The notes below the pieces were generated by a model that was given only the letters and a program-made list of their open reading frames with translations, did not search any database and was not told the DNA's origin. A stretch of 64,000 nt of DNA, taken from positions 62,001 to 126,000 of the forward strand of contig NZ_JAMZAW010000002.1 of the NCBI RefSeq assembly GCF_024158745.1, in the 5' to 3' direction. This document shows positions 53,134-64,000 of the stretch, in pieces. This DNA comes from Paenibacillus tyrphae. Its GTDB lineage: Bacteria; Bacillota; Bacilli; Paenibacillales; NBRC-103111. Made by a program: the position numbers and the translations under genes. Each line of letters begins with the position of its first letter. Position 1 is the stretch's first letter.

Positions 53134-54204
53134 GTGCTCATATCGATCCATCAAGTCAAAGTTGGCGATCGGCTCGGCTCGGATACGTTTAACGGGTACG
53201 GACTGCTGGTCCTATCCGCACATACCGAGCTTTCCGTCGATGACATTGAGAAGCTGAAGCTGCACCATATCGACGAAGTGGATATCGCTTTTCGCACGGA
53301 TGACCCAGAGCCCGACGCAGCAAAAGACGCATCTCCACCCGTGCAGACGGAGCACGCTGCCTCAGCTGCCGCAGTAGCAGCTTACCATGAAGCAGTGGAC
53401 GGCATGAAGAGCATATTTGAGCAAGCGATTCAAAAAGGCATCGTGCACAAGGATCAAATTGATAACGGTTTCAACCCGCTTGTCCAGCAAGTTCACGAGG
53501 AGAGGGACGTCGTTTCGCTCCTGCTCGTGTTAAACAGCACAGACGATTATACGTATCAGCATAGTGTGCAAGTAGGCATGATCTCCTACTATATCTCCAA
53601 GTGGCTCGGGCAATCGGAGGCGGATGCTGAGCTCGCCGGCAAAGCGGGCTATTTACATGACATCGGCAAAGGCCTCATCGATCCGGCCATTCTTCAGAAG
53701 CCCGGAAAATTGACGGCGGAAGAATATGAACGCGTGAAAAAGCATTCGATCTACGGATACGAGCTGCTGCAGCGTTCAGGGCTGCCCGCGGAAATATGCT
53801 TGACTGCTTTGCAGCACCATGAACGGCTCGACGGGTCCGGCTACCCATACGGCCTGTGCGGTGATGAAATTCATCCGTTGGCCAAGATCGTCGCTGTCGC
53901 GGACATTTACAGCGCGATGATCTCAAGCCGGGTATATCAGAAAAAACGCGATCTGCTGTTCGTCCTGCGCGAGCTTCACCGGTGCAGTTTCGGACAAATT
54001 GATCCTCATATTACGCAATTGTTTATCCAGCACATGGTCCCGAATTTTATCGGCAAAAAAGTTCAGCTAGTCTCCGGCGAAACGGGCACGATCGTACTCA
54101 CCCATCCGACCGATGTGTTCCGGCCGCTCGTCAATTTTGACGGCATGTTCATCGATTTGTCGGAACGGACGGACTTGGAAGTCGAGCACATTTTCGCGGA
54201 TTAA
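53134..54204 (+). CDS. HD-GYP domain phosphodiesterase, copy 2
   Basis: 356 residues from a GTG with GAGGTGACCC upstream. As in copy 1 an N-terminal module (1-55, ISIHQVKVGDRLGSDTFNGYG) precedes the HD-GYP domain, with HDIGK at 175-179 and HHERLDGSGYP at 228-238. A low-complexity acidic and Ala-rich linker covers about 56-85. Both catalytic motifs are intact. A role in cyclic-di-GMP turnover is expected. It ends at a clear terminator. Confidence 0.9.
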   Translation: MLISIHQVKVGDRLGSDTFNGYGLLVLSAHTELSVDDIEKLKLHHIDEVDIAFRTDDPEPDAAKDASPPVQTEHAASAAAVAAYHEAVDGMKSIFEQAIQKGIVHKDQIDNGFNPLVQQVHEERDVVSLLLVLNSTDDYTYQHSVQVGMISYYISKWLGQSEADAELAGKAGYLHDIGKGLIDPAILQKPGKLTAEEYERVKKHSIYGYELLQRSGLPAEICLTALQHHERLDGSGYPYGLCGDEIHPLAKIVAVADIYSAMISSRVYQKKRDLLFVLRELHRCSFGQIDPHITQLFIQHMVPNFIGKKVQLVSGETGTIVLTHPTDVFRPLVNFDGMFIDLSERTDLEVEHIFAD

Positions 54205-54228
54205 GAAACGTTTGCTTTACATACGAAG

Positions 54229-54266
54229 AACAGCCCTGACGGACAACCGGCCGGGCTGTTTCTTTT
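54229..54266 (+). terminator. Terminator of the second HD-GYP gene
   Basis: AACAGCCC (54229-54236) and GGGCTGTT (54253-54260) form an 8-bp stem followed by TCTTTTTT. The convergent NlpC/P60 lipoprotein gene stops at the edge of the T-run. Confidence 0.85.
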
Positions 54267-55430
54267 TTATGAGGATACCCGCTTGGCAGCCAAAAACGTC
54301 TGCTTCCAATACGCATTGTTGATGTGGGTCATCTGCACGCCGTCTTTCGGCTCAGGAGCCGAGTGAATCATTCTCTGGTTCCCTAAATAAATGCCCACAT
54401 GACCGACGGCTTTCTGGCTGCGAAACTTACCGGGAACGTAAAAGAACAATAGATCGCCCTTCCGCAATTGTTTTCGGTCGACTGCGGTCCCTTGCTTGGC
54501 TTGGGCCCGGGCTGTCCGGTTCAGCGTGATGCCGGATTTGGCAAACACATATTGCGTAAATGTGGAGCAGTCGAATTTGCCGGAGGTCGAATAAGGCGCG
54601 GCGCCGAACAAATAGTTCACGCCGACGTATCGCTGTGCCCGGGTCAGCAAAGCGTTCATATCGACCTGCCTCAGAACGGGGACCGCCATGTCATCCTTCC
54701 CGGAAAAACCGTCCAGCCCCTTCATGGCCTCCACAGCATCGGAAGCCTCCAGCAGCGGGTCGCGCTCCAGTCTCATCGCCGAAGATCCTCCCGTTGTTTG
54801 AAACGGATCCTTCGGATCGTCGCCGAAGTCAAGCTCCGCTCCCGTACTCGCCTCCAGCGGGCCGTCGATCGCCCCGCTAACTGCCAAGTCGGTCGCTTGG
54901 ACGACCGCCGCCTGTTCCTTGATTTCGAATGAAAAATCTTTCTCAAACACCGGATTTAACGCCGATACGGGGATATGTATCTGGGAATTAAAAAGAATAG
55001 GCGATTCCTTAAGCGCCACCGTCTCATCGTCTCTCAGCGCTGACGTTTGGCCCGGCTTCAGCTCGTAAGACGCATCGTGCTCCCCCAACTGAAATACTCC
55101 CCTGGCTTGATCCCAATTTGACCGGAATCCGACAATTTTGGCAAAATCGGAGCCGACCACATAAGCCGTCCCGCCTATAGTCACGATGGGAATCGTCAAT
55201 TCCACCCGTCCCTGCGATAACATGCGAATAAATCCGCCGTTCAGGCCAATCGTCGTCGTTTTTCCATTGATTTCTTCGCTTTTTAACCGGTTTGCGGCTT
55301 GACCGTGGTTGCTCGGAATGCCCTGTTGATTGGAAAGCCGTTGTTCCTTCGATAATTGAGGCCCGCAGCCTGCCGCCAGCAAGCATGCAACCAACGAGGC
55401 CGCCACCGGACGCCGCCATGATCCGATCAT
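54267..55430 (-). CDS. NlpC/P60-domain lipoprotein
   Basis: 387 residues. The lipobox LLAAGC puts the lipid cysteine at 22. Residues 60-180 look like a stalk-type beta domain related to copper-amine-oxidase N-terminal repeats (VELTIPIVTIGGTAYV, SALNPVFEKDFSFEI). A linker to about 255 precedes the NlpC/P60 domain with C288 in GKFDCSTFTQYVF and H344 in KAVGHVGIYLGNQRM. It is probably an envelope-anchored murein endopeptidase. GAGAGGAG lies upstream. It is the second NlpC/P60 enzyme of the window; the other, at 40843, is secreted. Confidence 0.9.
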   Translation of the reverse strand: MIGSWRRPVAASLVACLLAAGCGPQLSKEQRLSNQQGIPSNHGQAANRLKSEEINGKTTTIGLNGGFIRMLSQGRVELTIPIVTIGGTAYVVGSDFAKIVGFRSNWDQARGVFQLGEHDASYELKPGQTSALRDDETVALKESPILFNSQIHIPVSALNPVFEKDFSFEIKEQAAVVQATDLAVSGAIDGPLEASTGAELDFGDDPKDPFQTTGGSSAMRLERDPLLEASDAVEAMKGLDGFSGKDDMAVPVLRQVDMNALLTRAQRYVGVNYLFGAAPYSTSGKFDCSTFTQYVFAKSGITLNRTARAQAKQGTAVDRKQLRKGDLLFFYVPGKFRSQKAVGHVGIYLGNQRMIHSAPEPKDGVQMTHINNAYWKQTFLAAKRVSS

Positions 55431-55795
55431 CGCACCATGCTCCTCTCATTCGTGAATTCGCCGGAATTCGATCCCTTTATAGGATGAAGCAGGAGTCAGG
55501 GGGCTATGCATCCGGTTGGCTGGAAACAAATAATCGCAGTCCTCCTGCATAAATTAGGCGAAGCAGTTTCTTAAGAAACTTCAAATAAATTTAAGGTAAA
55601 TTTTATAGACACCGGTACAAATGGTAATGTATGTTTATAACAACAGCCCAGAATATCCCAATGACTCTTTTATTGGGAGGTGTTCGGCTAACCGCGACGT
55701 TCAAATTGAAAGCGAATTCAAAACGTAGAAGACTTACCTGGTACCAAAAAAGCGCTTGTCGAGTTCATTCTATGAAAAAAGGAGCTTGAGATGGT
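55431..55795. other. Intergenic region with a 14-bp palindrome
   Basis: 365 bases between divergent genes. GTTTCTTAAGAAAC at 55566-55579 is a perfect palindrome, flanked by GAAG and CTTC at slightly uneven spacing. CCAAT/ATTGG near 55655-55675 could form a weak hairpin. The AT-rich stretch 55575-55640 is the likely promoter zone for the secreted protein. No clear riboswitch or RNA gene is seen. Confidence 0.45.
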
Positions 55796-56170
55796 ATGAA
55801 AAGAAAAATCGCATCTATCGCTTTGGTGCTCGTTCTGCTGTTCAGCTTTGCTTCAACCGGCTTGGCAGCCTTAAGCGGACCGGGTACAGGCAACAATACT
55901 TGGGCGCCGGTCCAAGCCCATGGCAATATTTATATCGAAGGCAACTTCATAAACGTCGGTCGGATCAGCCTTGGGGTTAATTTTAAGCTGTACCGGGTTA
56001 CCCCGACGGGAGATGTGCTGGTCGGCAGCAATTGGACGGACACCATTGTCGCCGGTCAATCTGCGCGGCTCAAGATTCCTTTGGCTTCGAATCAACCCGA
56101 CGGACAGTATAGACTTGTGTTAGACTCGCCGGGTGATTTCACCGTCGTTGCCTATTTAGGCTACAATTAA
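55796..56170 (+). CDS. Small secreted protein of unknown function
   Basis: 124 residues with a clear signal peptide (1-25, ending STGLAA). The mature part is a single beta-rich domain of about 95 residues with no cysteine: NIYIEGNFINVGRISLGVNF, then VGSNWTDTIVAGQSARLKIP and QYRLVLDSPGDFTVVAYLGY. It is compatible with a small beta-sandwich, but I do not recognise a family. AAGGAGC lies 12 bases before the ATG at 55796. A two-codon frame starting at 55791 overlaps the start. Confidence 0.7.
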   Translation: MKRKIASIALVLVLLFSFASTGLAALSGPGTGNNTWAPVQAHGNIYIEGNFINVGRISLGVNFKLYRVTPTGDVLVGSNWTDTIVAGQSARLKIPLASNQPDGQYRLVLDSPGDFTVVAYLGYN

Positions 56171-56175
56171 ACGTC

Positions 56176-56223
56176 AAAACCTCCACAGCCGCTTTGCTCC
56201 TTAAGGTGGCGATGGAGGTTTTT
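56176..56223 (+). terminator. Terminator of the small secreted protein gene
   Basis: AACCTCCA and TGGAGGTT form the base of a stem around a 27-base loop, followed by TTTTT within 56219-56223. The convergent AlkD-like gene stops 20 bases later; there is no second terminator for it in the gap. Confidence 0.65.
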
Positions 56224-56242
56224 CATTTTCAGTTTAAAGCAG

Positions 56243-57097
56243 TTACTCCTTCGATTTTCTCAGTAAGCTTCTTGTCGCCCTGACCACGATTCGTTTCGTC
56301 TCTTTCGTATCCGAAGCTTCCAGCCATGCATCGCATATCCGACGCACCCAGTCCGGATTCGTTTTACCGGCATCGTTCAGCCAATTTCCCACCGAATCTT
56401 GAACATATTTGACCGGGTCTGACTTGACCTCCTCCAAAAGCGAAAGCGCCAATTGAGGCTGCTCTTTCAATACGGAAAGGTGCTTGGCCCAAACGCCTTG
56501 CGGACGGAGCGATTCTACGGCAAACCTTCGGATATTCGAATCCTCATCGCGCACCCACTCATGCAGAATATCGATGGCTTGCAATAATTCGTTAGAAACC
56601 GATTCCCTGACCGCCATCCAGGCCATCTCGCGCACGCCAAAATGGGAATCGGCAGCAAACGGACGAATGCCTGTTAGTTTCTGCATGACCGTTAATCGTT
56701 CGTCCAATCCGATCATATAAGCCGCCCAACAGCGCACGCTGTCTGAACGATGGTCAGCTAATGCATGGAAGATTCGAAAGCCTTCCTTTTCCGGTACATG
56801 GTCCAACAGGCTAAGCCACTTTCTCGCAATGGCGGGGATTATACTCATAATCTTCTTTTGGTTCAATCGTTCCAAACCGGATAACATCTCATCCGATTCT
56901 TTATGCAATTCGAGCGTGCAGAGTATATGCCGCAACAGCTTGAGATGATCGATAGCCAGCCACTCCGTAAGATTGACGGTCTGCAGCTCCCCCCTTTGCA
57001 GCAGTTGAATCACGGCTTTCGGGATATCGGCAGCCTTTCGAGCTCCCTTCCGCTGTAAAATCACGTTGGATATAATAACTGTCTTTTCCTGATCCAT
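56243..57097 (-). CDS. HEAT-repeat DNA alkylation repair protein (AlkD-like)
   Basis: 284 residues of alpha-helical repeats. The stretch SDPVKYVQDSVGNWLNDAGK, with KTNPDWVRRICDAWL after it, is the pattern shared by AlkC/AlkD-type glycosylases (SVANWLND near the end). AlkD removes bulky or charged alkylated bases without base flipping. Key Trp and Asp positions cannot be placed with certainty. It starts 13 bases after the peroxiredoxin stop, so both are likely co-transcribed. GCAGGGGGCAGCG precedes the ATG. Confidence 0.78.
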   Translation of the reverse strand: MDQEKTVIISNVILQRKGARKAADIPKAVIQLLQRGELQTVNLTEWLAIDHLKLLRHILCTLELHKESDEMLSGLERLNQKKIMSIIPAIARKWLSLLDHVPEKEGFRIFHALADHRSDSVRCWAAYMIGLDERLTVMQKLTGIRPFAADSHFGVREMAWMAVRESVSNELLQAIDILHEWVRDEDSNIRRFAVESLRPQGVWAKHLSVLKEQPQLALSLLEEVKSDPVKYVQDSVGNWLNDAGKTNPDWVRRICDAWLEASDTKETKRIVVRATRSLLRKSKE

Positions 57098-57109
57098 CGC
57101 TGCCCCCTG

Positions 57110-57775
57110 CTACGACGAAATCGAGTTCAAAATCTGTATGATTTCGGCAGGCTCCATGCGTTTTTTGTAATCTGCATCCACCTGCGCCGCACGGATGATT
57201 CGATTTTTATCGATAACAAAAGTAGCCGGTACAGGAAGTTCCCATGAATGATCTCCGTTAAAGGCATCCAGTGTAATGCCGAGCGACCTGTAAATGTCGT
57301 GCAAATGATCGGGCATTCTAAATTTCAGATTGTATTTCTCCGCTGCTTGATTATGCATATCGCTTAAGAGCAGGAAGCTGAATCGGTGCTTTTCGTTGAG
57401 GAGTATGGATTGATCCGGAGTTTGGGGACTGACTGCAATGAGCTGAGCGCCGGCTGCTTGAATGTCTTTCCATATTCGCTGATAGGCCAGCAGTTGCAAG
57501 TTGCAGAAGGGACACCATCCGCCGCGGTAAAAGATAAGAACAACGGGACCTTTAGCCGTTTCCTCGGACAACGTGATCTCGTTCCCTATGTGATCGATCA
57601 AAGTAAAGTCAGGCGCTTGAGTTCCAAGCTCCAATCCTGTACCAACACCGGATTCCCGAAGCTCCGAGATCGACATTTCGAACGCATCCAGCACTTCTTG
57701 AGGGAGCATCTGCTTCATTTGTACCGTCGCTGCTTCTAATTCAGATTGCAATGTTTGAAACGGCATCTTTTCCAT
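57110..57775 (-). CDS. Peroxiredoxin-like protein (AhpC/TSA family)
   Basis: A 221-residue thioredoxin-fold protein with FYRGGWCPFC (C88 and C91), a CXXC active site unlike the single-cysteine site of classical AhpC. It belongs with the peroxiredoxin-like AhpC/TSA proteins. N-terminal helix (1-45) precedes the fold. It probably reduces peroxides or disulfides in the cytoplasm. GGAGAGATGATCTC precedes the ATG. Upstream is a Crp-type regulator on the same strand. Confidence 0.88.
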   Translation of the reverse strand: MEKMPFQTLQSELEAATVQMKQMLPQEVLDAFEMSISELRESGVGTGLELGTQAPDFTLIDHIGNEITLSEETAKGPVVLIFYRGGWCPFCNLQLLAYQRIWKDIQAAGAQLIAVSPQTPDQSILLNEKHRFSFLLLSDMHNQAAEKYNLKFRMPDHLHDIYRSLGITLDAFNGDHSWELPVPATFVIDKNRIIRAAQVDADYKKRMEPAEIIQILNSISS

Positions 57776-57874
57776 GAGATCATCTCTCCATATCGTATAG
57801 GTTTTAGCCTTTATACGATACTTCTTTTTCTTAAGGGAAAGATGTAATCCAGTTTACAACTGCAGCCGGAAGCC

Positions 57875-58558
57875 TTACATGATGCTCCTTTCCGAAAGCT
57901 TGCCTCGATGAATATAGATTGTTTTGAATCCAGTTTTAATCACTTGTTCTTTCACAAGATCCTGCAAGGCTGCCGTGACGGCCTCTCGGGTTGCGCCGAC
58001 GAAATTGGCGATTTCTTGATGGGAAAGAGGAATATCGATTTTGTAAAACTCGCAATCCTCCGTGACTCCAAACTGATCGGAAAGCTTAACAAGAATAAAC
58101 AAAATTTTATCATGCAGCTTCGCAAGTGCCAGATTTTGAGCCAAATTGCTCATATCGATCATCCGTTCGCTCAATACTTTCATTAAGTTCATCATAAAAC
58201 GGGGATGATGAACTAAAAAACTCTCGAACCTATCCTTATTCATCAAGCAAATATGAGATTCTTCTACCGTTTCTATGTATAGCTCCCGTGTGCCAAATGA
58301 AATTCCGGCCATTTCACCGAATACGTTCCCTTCGCTTAAGATGTCCAGAGTGAACTGCTTGCCTTCGGCGTTAAGCTTGTACAGGCGGACCTTCCCTTTC
58401 TTCACAAAGTAAAGCCCCTCGGCAAAAGAATCCGGTGTTTGGATATACTGACTTTTCCCAACCGTTGTTATTGAAGTTAATTGATCCATTTCGACCAAAT
58501 CTTCCATCGACAGCGAGTTCAGCAGATTGAATTGTGACAGGTATTGAATTTTGTCCAT
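57875..58558 (-). CDS. Crp/Fnr-family transcriptional regulator
   Basis: 227 residues. A cyclic-nucleotide-binding-type beta-roll covers 1-120 (GLYFVKKGKVRLYKLNAEGK, GNVFGEMAGISFGTREL), and the winged helix covers 150-225 (PLSHQEIANFVGATREAVTAAL). It has only two cysteines, in separate domains, so no Fnr iron-sulfur cluster. The RE and D of a cAMP pocket are not clear, so the effector is unknown. AGGGAGAG precedes the ATG. The peroxiredoxin and AlkD genes follow. Confidence 0.9.
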   Translation of the reverse strand: MDKIQYLSQFNLLNSLSMEDLVEMDQLTSITTVGKSQYIQTPDSFAEGLYFVKKGKVRLYKLNAEGKQFTLDILSEGNVFGEMAGISFGTRELYIETVEESHICLMNKDRFESFLVHHPRFMMNLMKVLSERMIDMSNLAQNLALAKLHDKILFILVKLSDQFGVTEDCEFYKIDIPLSHQEIANFVGATREAVTAALQDLVKEQVIKTGFKTIYIHRGKLSERSIM

Positions 58559-58578
58559 TTCTCTCCCTCATTCGACCT

Positions 58579-58640
58579 AAAAAAAATACGTATCCGGGCG
58601 ACGTTACACCTAAGCGTAAACGTCGCTGCGGACACGTATT
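58579..58640 (-). terminator. Terminator of the suf operon
   Basis: A long imperfect stem: AATACGT with ACGTATT, and GCGACGTT with AACGTCGC further in. On the minus strand eight T follow. It lies 26 bases after the sufB stop. Confidence 0.85.
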
Positions 58641-58665
58641 TGCATGTTTCCCCGAAAATGAAAAC

Positions 58666-60063
58666 TTAGCCGATCGAGCCTTCCATCTCGAACTTGATGA
58701 GACGGTTCATCTCAACCGCATATTCCATCGGCAGTTCTTTCGTGAACGGCTCGATGAAGCCCATAACGATCATTTGCGTCGCTTCCGCTTCCGTCAAGCC
58801 GCGGCTCATCAGGTAGAACAGTTGATCCTCGGATACTTTCGAGACGGTTGCTTCGTGCTCCAGCGTAATGTTGTCGTTCATGATTTCGTTGTAAGGAATC
58901 GTATCGGACGTCGATTCGTTATCCATAATGAGCGTATCGCATTTGATGTTCGCTTTGGAGCCTTCCGAATTGCGTCCGAACGAAGCCAAGCCGCGGTACG
59001 TTACTTTACCGCCGTGCTTGCTGATCGACTTGGATACGATCGTCGATGTCGTGTCCGGCGCCAAGTGCGTCATTTTCGCACCGGCATCCTGATGCTGGCC
59101 TTTACCCGCTACGGCGATGGAAAGCACCATGCCTTTCGCGCCGCGGCCTTTCAGCACAACCGCAGGATATTTCATCGTCAGCTTGGAACCGATGTTGCCG
59201 TCGACCCATTCCATTGTCGCGTTTTCTTCCGCAACTGCACGCTTCGTAACCAGGTTGTAAATGTTCGGTGCCCAGTTCTGAATTGTCGTATAACGGACGC
59301 GGGAATCCTTGAGGCAGATGATCTCAACAACGGCGCTGTGCAGCGAGTTCGTGCTGTAGACCGGAGCCGTACAACCTTCGACGTAATGCACGAAGCTGCC
59401 TTCGTCGGCGATGATGAGCGTACGTTCGAACTGCCCCATGTTTTCCGAGTTGATCCGGAAGTAAGCTTGCAGCGGAATTTCCACCTTCACGCCTTTCGGC
59501 ACGTAGATGAAGCTGCCGCCGGACCATACCGCGCTGTTCAGTGCGGCGAATTTATTGTCGCTCGGAGGTATGATCGTCCCGAAATACTTCTTGAAAATTT
59601 CCGGGTGCTCTTTAAGCGCCGTGTCCGTGTCCATAAACAGCACGCCTTGCTCTTCCAGATCTTTCTGCATGCTGTGGTAAACGACTTCGGACTCGTACTG
59701 AGCGGATACGCCCGCCAGGAACTTCTGCTCCGCCTCCGGGATCCCGAGCTTGTCGAACGTTTCTTTGATTTCCGTCGGCACTTCTTCCCACGTTTTCCCC
59801 TGCTTCTCGGAAGGCTTCACGTAGTATTGAATGTCGTCGAAATCCAGATCGTCCATATTGCCGCCCCAACGCGGCATCGGCATTTTCAAAAACTGTTCCA
59901 GCGACTTCAGGCGGAACTCCAGCATCCATTCCGGCTCGCCCTTCATTCTGGAAATCTCGGTAACGATTTCGCGAGTCAGGCCTTTTCCGCTCTGAAACAC
60001 GGCTTTGTGCTCGTCGCGAAACCCATATTTATATTCTTCCATCTCGGGCATTTTCTTTGCCAT
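58666..60063 (-). CDS. sufB: Fe-S cluster scaffold protein SufB
   Basis: Scaffold core of the SufBCD complex for iron-sulfur assembly. The 465 residues match SufB of the Firmicute SUF system: [17 protein letters not shown] at the N-terminus, [20 protein letters not shown] in the middle, and the C-terminal core with [17 protein letters not shown] and [27 protein letters not shown] precedes the ATG. It is the last gene of sufC-sufD-sufS-sufU-sufB. Confidence 0.97.
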   Translation of the reverse strand: MAKKMPEMEEYKYGFRDEHKAVFQSGKGLTREIVTEISRMKGEPEWMLEFRLKSLEQFLKMPMPRWGGNMDDLDFDDIQYYVKPSEKQGKTWEEVPTEIKETFDKLGIPEAEQKFLAGVSAQYESEVVYHSMQKDLEEQGVLFMDTDTALKEHPEIFKKYFGTIIPPSDNKFAALNSAVWSGGSFIYVPKGVKVEIPLQAYFRINSENMGQFERTLIIADEGSFVHYVEGCTAPVYSTNSLHSAVVEIICLKDSRVRYTTIQNWAPNIYNLVTKRAVAEENATMEWVDGNIGSKLTMKYPAVVLKGRGAKGMVLSIAVAGKGQHQDAGAKMTHLAPDTTSTIVSKSISKHGGKVTYRGLASFGRNSEGSKANIKCDTLIMDNESTSDTIPYNEIMNDNITLEHEATVSKVSEDQLFYLMSRGLTEAEATQMIVMGFIEPFTKELPMEYAVEMNRLIKFEMEGSIG

Positions 60064-60078
60064 GGGTACCGTACCTCC

Positions 60079-63030
<2,952 letters not shown>

Positions 63031-63059
63031 GGTTAATCCTCCTGTTCCCTTTCGATAGC

Positions 63060-63890
63060 TTAGTATTTCGGAGCCGTCGTATTCATCGGAATCTTGAATT
63101 CCTCTTCGTCCTGGCCTACCCGCTCGTCCACGATCCCAAGCTCTTCTTTAACCCAGTCGTAACCTTCGTTCTCCAGACGCTGAGCCAGCTCCGGTCCGCC
63201 GGATTTTACAATGCGCCCTTGCATCATCACGTGAACGTAGTCCGGGGTGATGTAGTTCAGCAGGCGCTGGTAGTGGGTGATGATCAGGAAGCCGCGCTCT
63301 TCGGAACGCATCGCATTGACGCCCGTCGCCACGATACGCAGCGCGTCGATATCGAGACCTGAATCGATCTCGTCAAGAATAACGATGCTCGGATCCAGCA
63401 TCATCATTTGCAGAATTTCGTTACGTTTCTTCTCGCCGCCGGAGAAGCCTTCGTTCAAATATCGATGCATGAACTCCGGGTTAATCTCCAGTTCCTTCAT
63501 TTTCGCTTCCATTTGGCGGATGAACTTGATCAGCGAAATTTCGCTGCCTTCCTCGCGGCGGGCGTTGATCGCGCTGCGCAGGAAGTCCGCATTCGTTACG
63601 CCGGCAATTTCACTCGGATACTGCATGGCAAGAAACAGGCCGGCACGCGCTCTCTCGTCCGTCGCCATCTCAAGCACGTCCTCGCCGTTCAGCGCCACGC
63701 TACCTTCCGTCACTTCGTATTTCGGGTGGCCCATCAGAGTGGACGCCAGCGTACTTTTGCCCGTTCCGTTCGGTCCCATGATCGCATGCACTTCGCCGCC
63801 CTTAATCGTCAAGCTAAGGCCTTTCAAAATCTCTTTGCCCTCGACAGTCGCTTTCAAACCGTCTATAGTAAAATGCGGTACGTTTGCCAT
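63060..63890 (-). CDS. sufC: Fe-S assembly ATPase SufC
   Basis: ABC-type ATPase driving SufB-SufD rearrangement. 276 residues, with Walker [10 protein letters not shown] (39-47), ABC signature [16 protein letters not shown], Walker [13 protein letters not shown] and H-loop [11 protein letters not shown]. The 20 residues after the usual end ([22 protein letters not shown] in two parts: [11 protein letters not shown] and [11 protein letters not shown]) are an acidic extension beyond most SufC. CGGAGGCACG precedes the ATG. First gene of the operon. Confidence 0.97.
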   Translation of the reverse strand: MANVPHFTIDGLKATVEGKEILKGLSLTIKGGEVHAIMGPNGTGKSTLASTLMGHPKYEVTEGSVALNGEDVLEMATDERARAGLFLAMQYPSEIAGVTNADFLRSAINARREEGSEISLIKFIRQMEAKMKELEINPEFMHRYLNEGFSGGEKKRNEILQMMMLDPSIVILDEIDSGLDIDALRIVATGVNAMRSEERGFLIITHYQRLLNYITPDYVHVMMQGRIVKSGGPELAQRLENEGYDWVKEELGIVDERVGQDEEEFKIPMNTTAPKY

Positions 63891-63921
63891 AGTTTCGTGC
63901 CTCCGAGTTTTAATTATTATT

Positions 63922-63960
63922 TAATGATAATCATTACAAACTGATTATCAATGATTCTCA
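63922..63960 (-). promoter_or_regulatory. Fur-type palindrome and flanking half-sites before sufC
   Basis: TAATGATAATCATTA at 63922-63936 is a perfect 7-1-7 inverted repeat close to the Bacillus Fur core TGATAATNATTATCA. Just beyond, TGATTATCA (63942-63950) and ATGATTCTCA (63951-63960) are partial copies. They cover the region between the likely -10 and the sufC ribosome-binding site. PerR boxes differ (TTATAATNATTATAA), so Fur or a related protein is preferred. Confidence 0.65.
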
Positions 63961-63968
63961 ATAATAAT

Positions 63969-63997
63969 ATTATATCTCAATATGCAAAATCAAGAAA
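63969..63997 (-). promoter_or_regulatory. Likely -10 region of the suf operon promoter
   Basis: On the minus strand TATAAT (63974-63969) is preceded at 17 bases by TTTCTT (63997-63992), a poor -35. The right edge of the window cuts further inspection. Start-site placement about 8 bases downstream would put the Fur-type sites directly over or after the start. Confidence 0.4.
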
Positions 63998-64000
63998 GTC

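Noticed and set aside
55506-55574. 22-codon frame (ATG at 55506) in the gap before the secreted protein
   Set aside because: The purine-rich stretch is only 2 bases from the ATG, too close for a normal ribosome-binding site, and no pattern supports it.
57875-58558. Oxygen-sensing Fnr
   Set aside because: The cysteine set needed for an Fe-S cluster is missing; only two isolated cysteines occur.

Overview
The window reads as a chromosomal segment of an endospore-forming Firmicute, most likely Paenibacillus or a close relative (inference). The support is gene content: a YtrH/YtrI/YtpI/YtoI block beside dnaE, a GerA/GerB/GerC germinant-receptor operon, YheC/YheD ATP-grasp coat proteins, the CotJABC coat operon, a YtvI-like sporulation membrane protein, sufCDSUB, a citZ-icd-mdh operon and Gram-positive ribosome-binding sites with frequent GTG and TTG starts. 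I see no rRNA, tRNA, CRISPR array, phage or transposase gene.

Layout. 1-3414 (minus strand): citZ-icd-mdh of the TCA cycle, with mdh running off the left edge and an unusual pair of structured repeats between icd and mdh. 3729-7542: a possible 40-residue membrane peptide, then ppx (+) and ppk (-), convergent and overlapping at their 3' ends. 7791-12363 (minus): a methylcitrate-cycle operon prpC-prpD-prpB behind a LysR regulator. 12523-21314 (minus): acyl-CoA thioesterase, accD-accA-pyk with short overlaps, a small DUF-type protein, pgpA and dnaE. 21457-24609: ytrH-ytrI-ytpI (+), ytoI (-) and a small Sm-like protein. 24669-27937: membrane proteins and a DeoR/HAD pair.

27934-41532 is a sporulation and germination island. 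A gerA-gerB-gerC operon (-) is divergent from five consecutive YheC/YheD-family ATP-grasp genes (+) that alternate long and short forms. A HAD phosphatase, cotJA-cotJB-cotJC and a secreted NlpC/P60 hydrolase follow. The five-gene ATP-grasp array, with all five copies keeping the lysine and metal-binding motifs, is the best candidate for an under-described system.

41631-50989 holds mainly membrane and envelope genes (YitT, YtvI, CNNM/CBS, uppP), a radical SAM protein, an HxlR regulator, an HD-GYP protein and a 5'-nucleotidase-like phosphoesterase. 50522-52979 holds molybdenum-cofactor-related genes, including a MoaD-MoaE fusion followed by an E1-like activating enzyme. 53134-58558 has a second HD-GYP gene, a lipoprotein NlpC/P60 enzyme, an orphan secreted protein, and a Crp-type regulator, peroxiredoxin and AlkD-like trio. 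58666-63890 is the sufCDSUB operon, with overlapping Fur-type palindromes in its promoter region at the right edge.

Positions of motifs, overlaps and inverted repeats were read by hand. Family assignments rest on recognised motifs and synteny, and no database search was possible.
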